Shown here one piece after another: positions 1 to 6,426 of a stretch of DNA of 6,937 nucleotides (within the stretch, counting starts at the first letter, position 1; every line of letters starts with the position of its first letter). Under the pieces are notes generated by a model. The model had not been told where the DNA came from. It did no database searches and was given only the letters and a program-made list of their open reading frames with translations. A program made the translations under genes and the position numbers. The DNA comes from Thermoplasmata archaeon (GTDB lineage: Archaea; Thermoplasmatota; Thermoplasmata; Lutacidiplasmatales; UBA184), in the NCBI GenBank assembly GCA_030039865.1, contig JASHUS010000141.1, positions 1 to 6,937 of the forward strand, in the 5' to 3' direction.

Positions 1-3000
1 GAGGGAGAAGATGAACGCGAGGCTCGCGAGCGACTTCTCCCCGCCCGAGAGCTGCTCCAGGCGCGCGACCGTCTTGCCGACCGGCCGGGCCTTGATCAGG
101 AGGCCCCCCGCCAGCGGATCGGCCGGGTTCTCGAGCGCGATCTCGCCCTCGCCACCGGCGGATAGCTCGCCGTAGATCTGGCGGAAGTGACCGTCCACCT
201 GGGCGACGACCTCGGTGATCTTCTCCCGCTTCTTCGTCTCGATCGCGGCGACGAGCGCGACCAGTTCGGTCTTCTCCGTCGTGAGGCGGGCGACCTCGCC
301 CTGGAACTCATCGAGCCGCGACTTCTCCGTGTCGTACTCTTCGACCGCGCGCTGGTTGACGTCCCCCATCCCCTGGAGCTGCTGGTCGAGGGCCGCGATC
401 CGCTTCTTGAGCTCCTCGACCGAGACCGGCTTCTCGTCCGGTTCGGGCTCGGGGAACTGGCGCAGGGCCTCTTCGAGCTCGTGGAGGTGCTGCTCGGCCT
501 GCGCGAGGCGCGTCTCTTCCGACGTCAGCATGCCCCGGCGGGTCTCGAGGTTCGCGGCGGCCTCTCCGAGCTTTCGCCCGACCGCGAGCCGCTCCTCCTC
601 GAGCGCGCGCCGCTGCTCGGCCCAACCCTTCGCCGCTTCGCCTTGCTTCGCCTCGACGGCCTTCAGCGCATCGAGCGCCGCCCGCGCGTCCTTGACGGAC
701 TTCTCGGCCTGCGCGATCTCCTTGCGCTTCGCCGCGACGTCGGCCCGGGCCTTCGCGAGTTCCGACTGGCGGCCCTCGAGCGAAGTCGACAGGGCCTGGA
801 GCGAGGCGCGGACGCTCTCGAGCTCCCCGTTCACGCGCACGCGCTCTTCGGCGGTCGCTTGACTGGACTGCTGGAGAGTGCGCAGGCGCTGCGAGAGCGC
901 TTGGGGGAGCTGCTCGAGGTACTGCTCCTGCGCCGTCTGGATCTTCCCCTTGAGCTCGGCGATCTCGCCCGTGAGACGGCTCAGCGTCGCCTCGGCGCGC
1001 GCCAAGTCGGCGGTACCCTTCTTCTGTTCGGCGAGGACGGCCTCCAGCCGCTCCCGCGCGGACTTCAGGCGTTCGCGAGCCGCCGCGAGGTCCTTCGAGA
1101 GCGTCTCGCGGCTCGACGCGTTCGCCTGGTCCTCGATCGAACGCTTGGAGAGCTCCTCGGCGAGCGCACGGATCCGCTCGGCGGCCTTCGCGAGCTCGCC
1201 CCGGGCCGCGCTTTCCGCCTCGCTCTTCGCCCGGAGCTCGTCGCCCAGGCGCTTCAACTCGACCGCGCTGTCGCCGCCGCGTCCGCTGTTCGAGGGATCG
1301 AGGTAGCCGCCCGAGATCGCGCCGGTCGCCTCGATGAGGTCACCGGTGAGCGTCACCAGGCGCACGCCGCCCATCTGCGCCCGGGCGTGGGCGAGGTCGT
1401 CCATGACGACCGTCTCGCCGAACACGTACCAGAAGGCCGGCCGCAGCGACTCGTCGAACTTCACGAGGTCGAGGGCGAACCCTTCGGATCCGGCCGTCTT
1501 CGCGACGACCAGGGACTTGCCGTGGGGCCGCCCGGCGAGCATCTTGTTGAGGGGCAGGAAGGTCGCGCGGCCCCGCTTCTCGGACCGCAGGAGCTGGATG
1601 CACTGCTCGGCGACCTGATCGGACTCGACGACCAGGGCCTGGAACCGGCTTCCGCCCGCGACCTGGAGCGCGGTCCGGTACTTCGGGTCGATCTCCGCCA
1701 GCTCCTCGACCGTTCCCCGGATACCGGGTACCTTGCCGAGATTCCGCTGGGAGAGCAGGAAGTCGACGGCGGCGAGCGCCGTCGGCCGCGCGCCCGACTC
1801 CGAGCGCGCCTTCAGGCGGGCATCGAGCGCGAGGTAGCGGCGGTTCAGCTCGTTGACCTCCTGAGCGAGACGATCGGACTCCGCGGTGAGCGCCTGGTCC
1901 TTCTGCTTGAGCGCGAAGAGCTCCTTCTGGAGCTCGCCCGTCGCGGGGCCGGCACCCTTCCCCGGCGCCGCGTCCTTGGCGCGCAGTTCGAGGTCCTTGA
2001 CCTCGACCTCGCGCTCCTGCAGGTCGTCTTCGGCCTGGGCTTGGGAGCGCTCGGCCGCCTGCACGACCGCCGACGCCGACTCGCGGGCGGCGACGGCGTC
2101 TTGCCACGCCTTCTGGCGAACGTCGTGCTGCCGCTGAAGCTCGAGCTGCTGCTTACGGGCTGCGGCGAGCTTCTCGCCGGATTTGCCGGGTGACCCGGTC
2201 GCGGCCTGGATCTCGTTCGACTGGCTCTCCGCCCGTGTCGCGAGCTCGGCGAGCTCGGCCGCCAGCTTGGTCTCCTTCGCGTTCAGCGTCTTCTGCTGAC
2301 CTTCGTCCGCCGCGGCCGACTTCTCGAGCTCGCCGACCTGCTCGTCGAGGGCTTCGAGGGCCTCCGCCAGGTGCTCGCGGCTCTGGTCGAGCCGGGCGAA
2401 GGCCATCTTCTTCTCGTCGAGCTCTTGTTTGAACTTCACCGCCGCGGCGCCGCCGGCCTCGGCGATCTCCCGTTCGATCTTCTCGATCGATCGGGAGAGC
2501 TCCTCTTGGCGGCTCCCGAGACGGTTCCGTTCCTCGTCGAGCCGGGAGATCTCCTCCCGGACCCTCGCGACCTGCTGCTGGCAGGCGGCGAGCTCCTTCT
2601 CGGCCAACCGGTGGCCCGCGCGCGCGAGCCGCGCCTCCGAGCGTCGCTTGTCGTCCTGGAGTTGTTTGTACTGGATCGCCTGCAGCCGCTGCCCCTCGAG
2701 CGCGCCCAAGCGGGTCTTGATGTCGCCGAGGAGCGTGCCGATGCGATCGAGGTTCTGATCAAGGTCGGTCCGCTTGACCGCCGCTCGTTCGAGCTCCTCG
2801 TCGTACTGGCTGATGCCCGCCAGGCGTTCGACCAGGCCCCGACGGGGGATCGGGCCCATCGTGACGACCTTGTTCACGTCGCCTTGCTGCACGAGGTTGT
2901 AGCCGTCGCCCGAAAGGCGCGCGTGCGCGAGGAGACCATCGATCTCCGTCTGGGTCGTGCGCCGGCCGTTCACGTAGAAGTACGAGTAGTACCCGTCCGG

Positions 3001-3330
3001 GTCGCTCGGTGCGAGCTTCACGTACCGGGTGACCTCGACCTCGTCCGACTCGCTGGGCAGGAGCTTATCGGAGTTATCGAAGACGAGCGAGACCTCGCAC
3101 TCGGTCGCGGGTTTCTTCGACGCCCCCCCGTTGAAGAAGAGGTGGGTCAGGCGCTCCGCGCGCAGGGCCTTCGAGCTCGTCGGTCCGAGGACGAAGAGGA
3201 TCGCGTCCGAGATGTTCGACTTTCCCATTCCGTTCGGGCCGGCCACTCCGGTGAAACCGGGCTGGAACGGGATCTCGGCGGAGCCCGCGAACGACTTGAA
3301 ATTCCGTACCTTGAGCCGCTTGAGGAACAT
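1..3330 (-). CDS. smc: Chromosome segregation protein SMC (C-terminus off the window)
   Basis: SMC ATPases form homodimeric rings that compact and help segregate chromosomes, usually with the kleisin ScpA. The frame is open for 1110 codons and runs off the left edge. The N-terminal ATPase half carries Walker A GPNGMGKS at residues 31-38, followed by NISDAILFVLGP, and a Q-loop (LVQQGDVNKVV) around 145-156. A charged coiled coil spans about 171-530. The hinge, about 531-675, opens with VPGIRGTVEEL and closes with TGDLIEATGAISGGY. The return coil is about 690-987. The C-terminal head starts with GMGDVNQRAVEEYD (about 987-1000) and reaches the ABC signature LSGGEKS at 1094-1100. Walker B and the D-loop, perhaps 70-90 residues, lie outside. 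The ATG at 3330 is chosen because MFLKRLKVRNFKSF is a classic SMC N-terminus and a strong Shine-Dalgarno precedes it. Oddities are Met instead of the usual Ser in Walker A and two Gly/Pro-rich breaks in the first coil only. The family call is essentially certain; archaeal rather than bacterial origin is inference. Confidence 0.97.
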   Translation of the reverse strand, partial: MFLKRLKVRNFKSFAGSAEIPFQPGFTGVAGPNGMGKSNISDAILFVLGPTSSKALRAERLTHLFFNGGASKKPATECEVSLVFDNSDKLLPSESDEVEVTRYVKLAPSDPDGYYSYFYVNGRRTTQTEIDGLLAHARLSGDGYNLVQQGDVNKVVTMGPIPRRGLVERLAGISQYDEELERAAVKRTDLDQNLDRIGTLLGDIKTRLGALEGQRLQAIQYKQLQDDKRRSEARLARAGHRLAEKELAACQQQVARVREEISRLDEERNRLGSRQEELSRSIEKIEREIAEAGGAAAVKFKQELDEKKMAFARLDQSREHLAEALEALDEQVGELEKSAAADEGQQKTLNAKETKLAAELAELATRAESQSNEIQAATGSPGKSGEKLAAARKQQLELQRQHDVRQKAWQDAVAARESASAVVQAAERSQAQAEDDLQEREVEVKDLELRAKDAAPGKGAGPATGELQKELFALKQKDQALTAESDRLAQEVNELNRRYLALDARLKARSESGARPTALAAVDFLLSQRNLGKVPGIRGTVEELAEIDPKYRTALQVAGGSRFQALVVESDQVAEQCIQLLRSEKRGRATFLPLNKMLAGRPHGKSLVVAKTAGSEGFALDLVKFDESLRPAFWYVFGETVVMDDLAHARAQMGGVRLVTLTGDLIEATGAISGGYLDPSNSGRGGDSAVELKRLGDELRAKSEAESAARGELAKAAERIRALAEELSKRSIEDQANASSRETLSKDLAAARERLKSARERLEAVLAEQKKGTADLARAEATLSRLTGEIAELKGKIQTAQEQYLEQLPQALSQRLRTLQQSSQATAEERVRVNGELESVRASLQALSTSLEGRQSELAKARADVAAKRKEIAQAEKSVKDARAALDALKAVEAKQGEAAKGWAEQRRALEEERLAVGRKLGEAAANLETRRGMLTSEETRLAQAEQHLHELEEALRQFPEPEPDEKPVSVEELKKRIAALDQQLQGMGDVNQRAVEEYDTEKSRLDEFQGEVARLTTEKTELVALVAAIETKKREKITEVVAQVDGHFRQIYGELSAGGEGEIALENPADPLAGGLLIKARPVGKTVARLEQLSGGEKSLASLAFIFSL

Positions 3331-3336
3331 CGAGCG

Positions 3337-3345
3337 ACCTCTCCT
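3337..3345 (-). promoter_or_regulatory. Shine-Dalgarno site of smc
   Basis: The minus strand reads AGGAGAGGT, ending six bases before the smc ATG. It is a close match to the anti-Shine-Dalgarno complement and fixes the start at 3330. A long leader with a good ribosome site agrees with the promoter candidate lying about 100 bases upstream. Confidence 0.75.
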
Positions 3346-3399
3346 ACCCCACCGTTCTGCGCCCCATGCCCCGTGGTCGACGGCCCGTTTGTCGGACGG

Positions 3400-3430
3400 C
3401 TGTCAGCGGGTCTCCCCGAGGCCTGTCAGC
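3400..3430. repeat. Direct repeat pair GCTGACAG at the smc transcription start
   Basis: On the minus strand the word GCTGACAG occurs twice (3430-3423 and 3407-3400) with a 23-base period, about two turns of the helix. The first copy abuts the TATA-like box and the second covers the place where transcription would be expected to start, near 3409. Two copies on one face of the DNA around a start site is the arrangement of a tandem operator, so a regulator site is possible. Only eight bases are shared, so chance is a real alternative. Confidence 0.4.
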
Positions 3431-3441
3431 CCTATTTAACC
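3431..3441 (-). promoter_or_regulatory. Candidate archaeal TATA box of smc
   Basis: The minus strand reads GGTTAAATAGG, the most AT-rich stretch in this GC-rich interval and similar to archaeal TATA boxes. Archaeal transcription usually starts about 25-28 bases from the box centre, which predicts a start near 3409 and a leader of about 80 bases with the Shine-Dalgarno near its end. The box gives smc a promoter separate from the upstream exporter operon. There is no mapped start to confirm it. Confidence 0.5.
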
Positions 3442-3468
3442 TCGTTGGCAGACACGCTTCGAGAATTG

Positions 3469-3490
3469 GTTTGGATGGTCCGACCCAAAC
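3469..3490. repeat. Gapped inverted repeat GTTTGG-N10-CCAAAC
   Basis: Six-base arms GTTTGG (3469-3474) and CCAAAC (3485-3490) flank a ten-base spacer. The element lies about 28 bases upstream of the smc TATA-like box. Its size and symmetry suit a dimeric DNA-binding regulator, and its place upstream of the box would suit an activator. It could equally be a weak RNA hairpin or coincidence. Confidence 0.35.
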
Positions 3491-3530
3491 GTACACCCTC
3501 CCTGTTCGTCGCGGCCGGCCCAGGCGTCGG

Positions 3531-3553
3531 GGGACACCGGCGTATCGGTGCCC
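3531..3553 (-). other. Hairpin-forming inverted repeat downstream of the exporter operon
   Basis: CACCG (3535-3539) and CGGTG (3546-3550) pair across a six-base loop. The stem is extended by GGG/CCC (3531-3533 with 3551-3553) past a single bulged base at 3534, giving eight pairs. It is the second of two hairpins after the last permease stop codon in the direction of transcription. No U-rich tract follows, so it is not a standard intrinsic terminator. It may mark or protect the 3' end of the message. Confidence 0.45.
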
Positions 3554-3554
3554 T

Positions 3555-3610
3555 AGGAATCCGGCGGCGCGGGCCCCCGGCGGTTCGGCCGGTCCCTGGC
3601 CGCGATTCCT
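3555..3610 (-). other. GC-rich inverted repeat directly after the permease stop codon
   Basis: AGGAATC (3555-3561) pairs perfectly with GATTCCT (3604-3610). After a two-base bulge, GCGG (3564-3567) pairs with CCGC (3600-3603), making an eleven-pair stem around a GC-rich interior that can fold further. In the minus-strand message the stem begins with the base right after the TAG of permease 2. The position suggests a 3'-end structure of the exporter message, involved in termination, processing or stability. A T-rich archaeal termination tract is not seen, so the terminator label is withheld. Confidence 0.5.
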
Positions 3611-4441
3611 CTAGAAACGAGCGATGCTTCCGGTCGTGATCGCGCGTCGCTCGAAATATTCCCAGAGGCTCATCGCCAGGCCGAACGATATGATGGCCGC
3701 AAGGGCGACGGCGCCCCAGATCCACTCCAAGCTCACGAGGCTCTCGCCGGCGATCGCCGCCCGGACCCCGGCGAGGCCCCAGGTGAGCGGCAGCGCGTAG
3801 CCGGCCCACTGCAGCGGCGTCGGCAGGTCGGAGAGCGGGACGTTCACGCCGGCGAGCAGGAGCCCGACGAACAGGAAGATGTTCCCGAGGATAATCGAGG
3901 TCCGCAGGTAGAGCGCGACCCCGCCGAGGAGCAGGCCGAACGCCACCATCGCGAAGGCGGTCAACGTGACCGACACCGCGAGCGCGGGGATGGCTCCGAG
4001 CGGGATCACGACCCCGAAGAGCGTCGCGGCGTACACGAGGCCCATCGCGGCCGTCGCCAGCGAGATCAGGATCGGTATGAGCCCGCGTCCGAGGTAGAGC
4101 GCGAGCCGGTTCGTCGGCGAGACGAGCAGGTGTTCCATCGTGCCCTGCTGCTTTTCGGAGTCGGTCGTCTGGCAGACCGAGAAGACGCTCGGGTAGGTGA
4201 CCGTCGCGATCGCGTTGCCGATCGCCGTGAAGGCGATCTCCGACGCTCCGCCGCCCGAGAGCTTGACCACGAAGACGAAGAACGCCATCTGCGTCAGCGG
4301 GACGACGAAGACCGTCCCGAGCACGAAGTCGAGCCGCATGAACCCGAGGCTCGTCCGCGGCGCCATCACGGCGTTCGTCCAGAGCGTCCGCCAGAACGAG
4401 GAGTGGTAGGTCGCGGGGCCCCGCACGTTCGCGATCGCCAT
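3611..4441 (-). CDS. ABC-2 type transporter permease, second subunit
   Basis: This 276-residue integral membrane protein is one of two dissimilar permeases that should pair to form the export path powered by the ATPase encoded two genes upstream. By hydrophobicity it has six membrane segments, near residues 40-60, 67-88, 115-141, 150-176, 184-206 and 238-260, with a cytoplasmic N-terminal stretch of about 35 residues. The loop after segment two contains EKQQGTMEHLLVSPTNR (97-113), the ABC-2 family coupling-helix motif in which E..GT(L/M)E and a Pro are typical. Length is normal for the family (about 250-280). The start at 4441 follows a GGGGAG ribosome site and lies 18 bases after the stop of permease 1, so the genes are co-transcribed. 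The substrate is unknown; drug, antibiotic and glycan exporters all use this fold. The stop codon is followed at once by a strong inverted repeat. Confidence 0.9.
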   Translation of the reverse strand: MAIANVRGPATYHSSFWRTLWTNAVMAPRTSLGFMRLDFVLGTVFVVPLTQMAFFVFVVKLSGGGASEIAFTAIGNAIATVTYPSVFSVCQTTDSEKQQGTMEHLLVSPTNRLALYLGRGLIPILISLATAAMGLVYAATLFGVVIPLGAIPALAVSVTLTAFAMVAFGLLLGGVALYLRTSIILGNIFLFVGLLLAGVNVPLSDLPTPLQWAGYALPLTWGLAGVRAAIAGESLVSLEWIWGAVALAAIISFGLAMSLWEYFERRAITTGSIARF

Positions 4442-4451
4442 CGTCCGTCCG

Positions 4452-4457
4452 CTCCCC
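4452..4457 (-). promoter_or_regulatory. Shine-Dalgarno site of permease 2
   Basis: The minus strand reads GGGGAG in the 18-base gap between the two permease genes, with a ten-base spacer to the ATG at 4441. It supports that start codon and separate initiation for the last gene of the operon. Confidence 0.55.
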
Positions 4458-4459
4458 GC

Positions 4460-5266
4460 TCAGTAGTCGGAGAGATTCCCCTCCTCGAGCACATGGCGCT
4501 CCACGCGGCGGAACACGACGCCCGCGATCGCGAGGTAGACCGCCGTGGTGCCGAGCGCGCCGAGTAGGTCCCAATAGACGCCCCAACCGAACCCTTGGTA
4601 GCCGGGGATCGAGAGGTACCGCAGGGCGTCCAGCGCCCACGTCGGGGGTAGGACGAGCGCGAACGGCGTGACGACGAACGGGAGCAGGATCACGGGGAAC
4701 ATGCACCCGGTGCCGATGTAGAACGCGAACTCCCCGATGTTCTGGATGAAGCCGGCGTACCGGGTGTAGACGTAGAACGCCGCGAAGACGACCCCCACGC
4801 TGGCGAGCGTCAGCATCGTGAAAACGAAGAGCAGCGCGAAGCCGAGCGGATCCGGGAGCGCGGGAGGGCTACCGGCGCTCACGACGATGACGACGTAGAC
4901 GATGAGGCCCCCGATCAGACCCGAGACGACGTTCCACAGGACCCGGCCGATCACCACGTAGAGGTACGGCGTGGGGGCCTGGATCGTCGGTTCGAGCGTG
5001 CCGAACACGCGGTCCTGACCGGTCGCCCAGCCGCTGCCGTACAGGGTCTGCCCCCACATGCTCATCATCCCCGCGCCGAGGATCGCGTACGTCAGGTAGT
5101 ACGGGCCCGAGCCGCGGAACAGCTCGAACGAGACGAGCGCGAAGATCACCGGGGCGATCATCGACGGAACGAGCCACTGGGGATCGGCGAGAAACTGGAG
5201 GACCGCGAGCCGCAACGACGCGTAGGTCGAGCGGCTCCGGGAATACGTCACGGTCGCCGTGGCCAT
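4460..5266 (-). CDS. ABC-2 type transporter permease, first subunit
   Basis: This 268-residue membrane protein is the partner of the permease that follows it. Six hydrophobic segments are visible, near residues 33-50, 56-76, 104-130, 141-166, 183-207 and 232-254. The cytoplasmic loop DRVFGTLEPTIQAPTP (85-100) is the ABC-2 coupling motif (GTLE, then P) and lines up with EKQQGTMEHLLVSPTN in the other subunit. The rest of the two proteins differs clearly, so a heterodimer is more likely than a recent duplication. A charged tail (RRVERHVLEEGNLSDY) ends the protein on the cytoplasmic side. The ATG at 5266 touches the TAG of the ATPase gene (TAGATG) and has an AGGAGG ribosome site inside that gene's last codons, so translation is probably coupled. 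Substrate unknown. Confidence 0.9.
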   Translation of the reverse strand: MATATVTYSRSRSTYASLRLAVLQFLADPQWLVPSMIAPVIFALVSFELFRGSGPYYLTYAILGAGMMSMWGQTLYGSGWATGQDRVFGTLEPTIQAPTPYLYVVIGRVLWNVVSGLIGGLIVYVVIVVSAGSPPALPDPLGFALLFVFTMLTLASVGVVFAAFYVYTRYAGFIQNIGEFAFYIGTGCMFPVILLPFVVTPFALVLPPTWALDALRYLSIPGYQGFGWGVYWDLLGALGTTAVYLAIAGVVFRRVERHVLEEGNLSDY

Positions 5267-6253
5267 CTAGTTCGCCTCCTCCTCGACCAGATCGAGATAG
5301 ACGTCCTCGAGCGATGTCCGCCGCTCGCGGACGGAGACCTCCTCGTGGCTCGCGAGCGTTCGCCGCACGTCGTCCGGCTGGAGCTCGCCGGTGCGTACGC
5401 GCAGCGTGAGCCGAAGGACCGGCCCGAACTCTTCGGTGACGATCTTCGAGACGCCCGGGAGCCGTCGGAGCGTCTCGAGTTCCCGGTCGTCGAAGCCGTA
5501 CCCCTCGGCCTCGAACGTCCGGTCGCCCCCGACGAGCTCCCGCAGTTTGCTGACGGAGTCCTGCGCGACGATCCGGCCCTTCGAGAGGATCGCGATGCGC
5601 GGACAGAGCTCCTCGGCCTCGAACATGTAGTGCGTCGTCAGGAAGATCGTGACGCCGTCCGCGACGAGCGAGCGGACGAGCTTTCGGGTCTCCCGGGCGC
5701 TCTTCGGGTCGAGGCCGATCGTGGGCTCATCCAGGAAGAGAATCTGGGGGCGGTGGAGGATCCCCCGGGCGATGTGCAGCTTTTGCTTCATGCCCCGAGA
5801 GTACTCCTCGACGCGCCGGTCCGCGGCCCACGTGAGGTCGACCCGCGCGAGCACCTCGGCGATCCGAGCGTCGCGCTCGCGCAGCGGGACCCCGTAGAGG
5901 TCCGCGAAGTACCGGAGGTTCTCGCGCCCGCTGATCCGGTTGTAGAGCCCCCGCTCCCCACCGAGGACGAGCCCCATGCGCGGCCGCAGCCACGCCACGT
6001 CGCCGACGACGTCGTGGCCGAGCACCCGGACCGTGCCCGAGGTGGGCAAGAGGAGGGTGGAGAGGATCTTCGTCAGCGTCGTCTTGCCCGCGCCGTTCGG
6101 GCCCAGGAGACCGAAGATCGCTCCGCGTTCGACCTGGAGATCGACGCCCCGGAGCGCCTCGGTGCGGGAGATCTCTCGGAACAGGAACCCCTTGCGGCTC
6201 TCAAAGATGCGAGTGACGCCTTGAACGTCGATCGCGAGTTCGCTCGTGGACAT
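5267..6253 (-). CDS. ABC-2 type transporter ATP-binding protein
   Basis: This cytoplasmic ATPase of 328 residues drives the two permeases encoded next to it. Visible motifs are Walker A GPNGAGKTT (51-59), signature YSRGMKQKL (151-159, a common LSGGQ variant in ABC-2 exporters), Walker B ILFLDEP with catalytic Glu176, D-loop GLDP (180-183) and switch His208. The usual Q-loop glutamine is absent: the region reads VLGGERGLYNRISGRENL (96-113). Residues 16-33 (a basic FESRKGFLFREISR stretch) are an insertion ahead of the Walker A strand, seen in part of the NatA/DrrA-like group. Residues 245-328 form the C-terminal extension typical of these proteins (DUF4162-like), ending SLEDVYLDL. The ATG at 6253 is preferred to an in-frame TTG at 6295 because that codon lies within the probable TATA box, while the ATG has a GGAG five bases upstream and the family's N-terminus follows it. 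First gene of the operon. Confidence 0.95.
   Translation of the reverse strand: MSTSELAIDVQGVTRIFESRKGFLFREISRTEALRGVDLQVERGAIFGLLGPNGAGKTTLTKILSTLLLPTSGTVRVLGHDVVGDVAWLRPRMGLVLGGERGLYNRISGRENLRYFADLYGVPLRERDARIAEVLARVDLTWAADRRVEEYSRGMKQKLHIARGILHRPQILFLDEPTIGLDPKSARETRKLVRSLVADGVTIFLTTHYMFEAEELCPRIAILSKGRIVAQDSVSKLRELVGGDRTFEAEGYGFDDRELETLRRLPGVSKIVTEEFGPVLRLTLRVRTGELQPDDVRRTLASHEEVSVRERRTSLEDVYLDLVEEEAN
5275..5280 (-). promoter_or_regulatory. Shine-Dalgarno site of permease 1
   Basis: AGGAGG on the minus strand lies within the last codons of the ATPase gene (the EEE stretch before its C-terminus), eight bases before the ATG at 5266. Together with the abutting TAGATG it indicates coupled translation of the two genes. 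Confidence 0.7.
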
Positions 6254-6258
6254 CCGTG

Positions 6259-6262
6259 CTCC
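6259..6262 (-). promoter_or_regulatory. Short Shine-Dalgarno that decides the ATPase start
   Basis: GGAG on the minus strand sits five bases before the ATG at 6253. It is short but falls inside the roughly 16-base leader predicted from the promoter candidate, whereas the alternative TTG start further upstream would not be transcribed. Confidence 0.45.
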
Positions 6263-6290
6263 GCAAGGTGCGCGCGCAGTCCACTGCTCG

Positions 6291-6300
6291 TACAAATACT
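6291..6300 (-). promoter_or_regulatory. Candidate archaeal TATA box of the exporter operon
   Basis: The minus strand reads AGTATTTGTA, flanked by GC-rich sequence with purine-rich GGTGGG upstream, where the archaeal B-recognition element would lie. A start 25-28 bases from its centre would fall near 6269, leaving a leader of about 16 bases before the ATG at 6253. Position and composition agree well with an archaeal promoter; no transcript data are available here. Confidence 0.55.
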
Positions 6301-6382
6301 CCCACCCGTCACGGAGGGACGCTGGGACGGCCCGCCGCGTGGCGTTTCACGGTGGACCTACGTTCGATCGGCGACGGATCCC

Positions 6383-6392
6383 CGAGCGCTCG
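6383..6392. repeat. Perfect 10-base palindrome next to the glycosyltransferase promoter
   Basis: CGAGCGCTCG reads the same on both strands and runs straight into the TATA-like box of the glycosyltransferase, covering the B-recognition element position. A protein bound there would block or recruit TFB. Such a palindrome in GC-rich DNA is not rare, so an operator role is only a possibility. Confidence 0.3.
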
Positions 6393-6400
6393 ATTTAGCC
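6391..6400 (+). promoter_or_regulatory. Candidate TATA box giving a leaderless glycosyltransferase message
   Basis: CGATTTAGCC is the only AT-rich stretch in the 170 bases before the ATG at 6427. Its centre is about 31 bases from that ATG, so transcription would begin within a few bases of the start codon. No Shine-Dalgarno is visible upstream of the gene, which fits a leaderless message as common in several archaeal groups. Confidence 0.45.
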
Positions 6401-6426
6401 TCACGGGACCTTCGGGCGCCGAGCCC

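Noticed and set aside
187..2193. A 668-codon open frame on the plus strand across smc
   Set aside because: It lies codon-for-codon opposite the smc frame, is rich in Leu/Arg/Glu/Gly, and has no recognisable domain. In GC-rich genes the complementary register is often stop-free, so this is a shadow.
3340..3400. A seven-codon frame (MGRRTVG) in the smc leader
   Set aside because: It lacks its own ribosome site and any sign of conservation, and it ends next to the smc Shine-Dalgarno by chance as far as can be seen.
3531..3610. Intrinsic (rho-independent) terminator after permease 2
   Set aside because: The stems are strong but no U-rich run follows either one, so only a structured 3' region is claimed.
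2371..3639. A second long plus-strand frame over the smc start and the intergenic region
   Set aside because: Same antisense register as smc, with a low-complexity Arg/Leu/Glu composition. It runs through the promoter, repeats and hairpins with no motif of its own.
3432..4706. A 424-codon minus-strand frame overlapping both permeases
   Set aside because: It is out of register with the clearly membrane-type permease frames, is dominated by Arg, Pro and Ala, and has no membrane segments or ribosome site.
6254..6295. TTG at 6295 as the ATPase start, adding 14 residues
   Set aside because: The codon falls inside the probable TATA box, the added residues match nothing typical of the family, and the ATG at 6253 has a ribosome site and the expected N-terminus.
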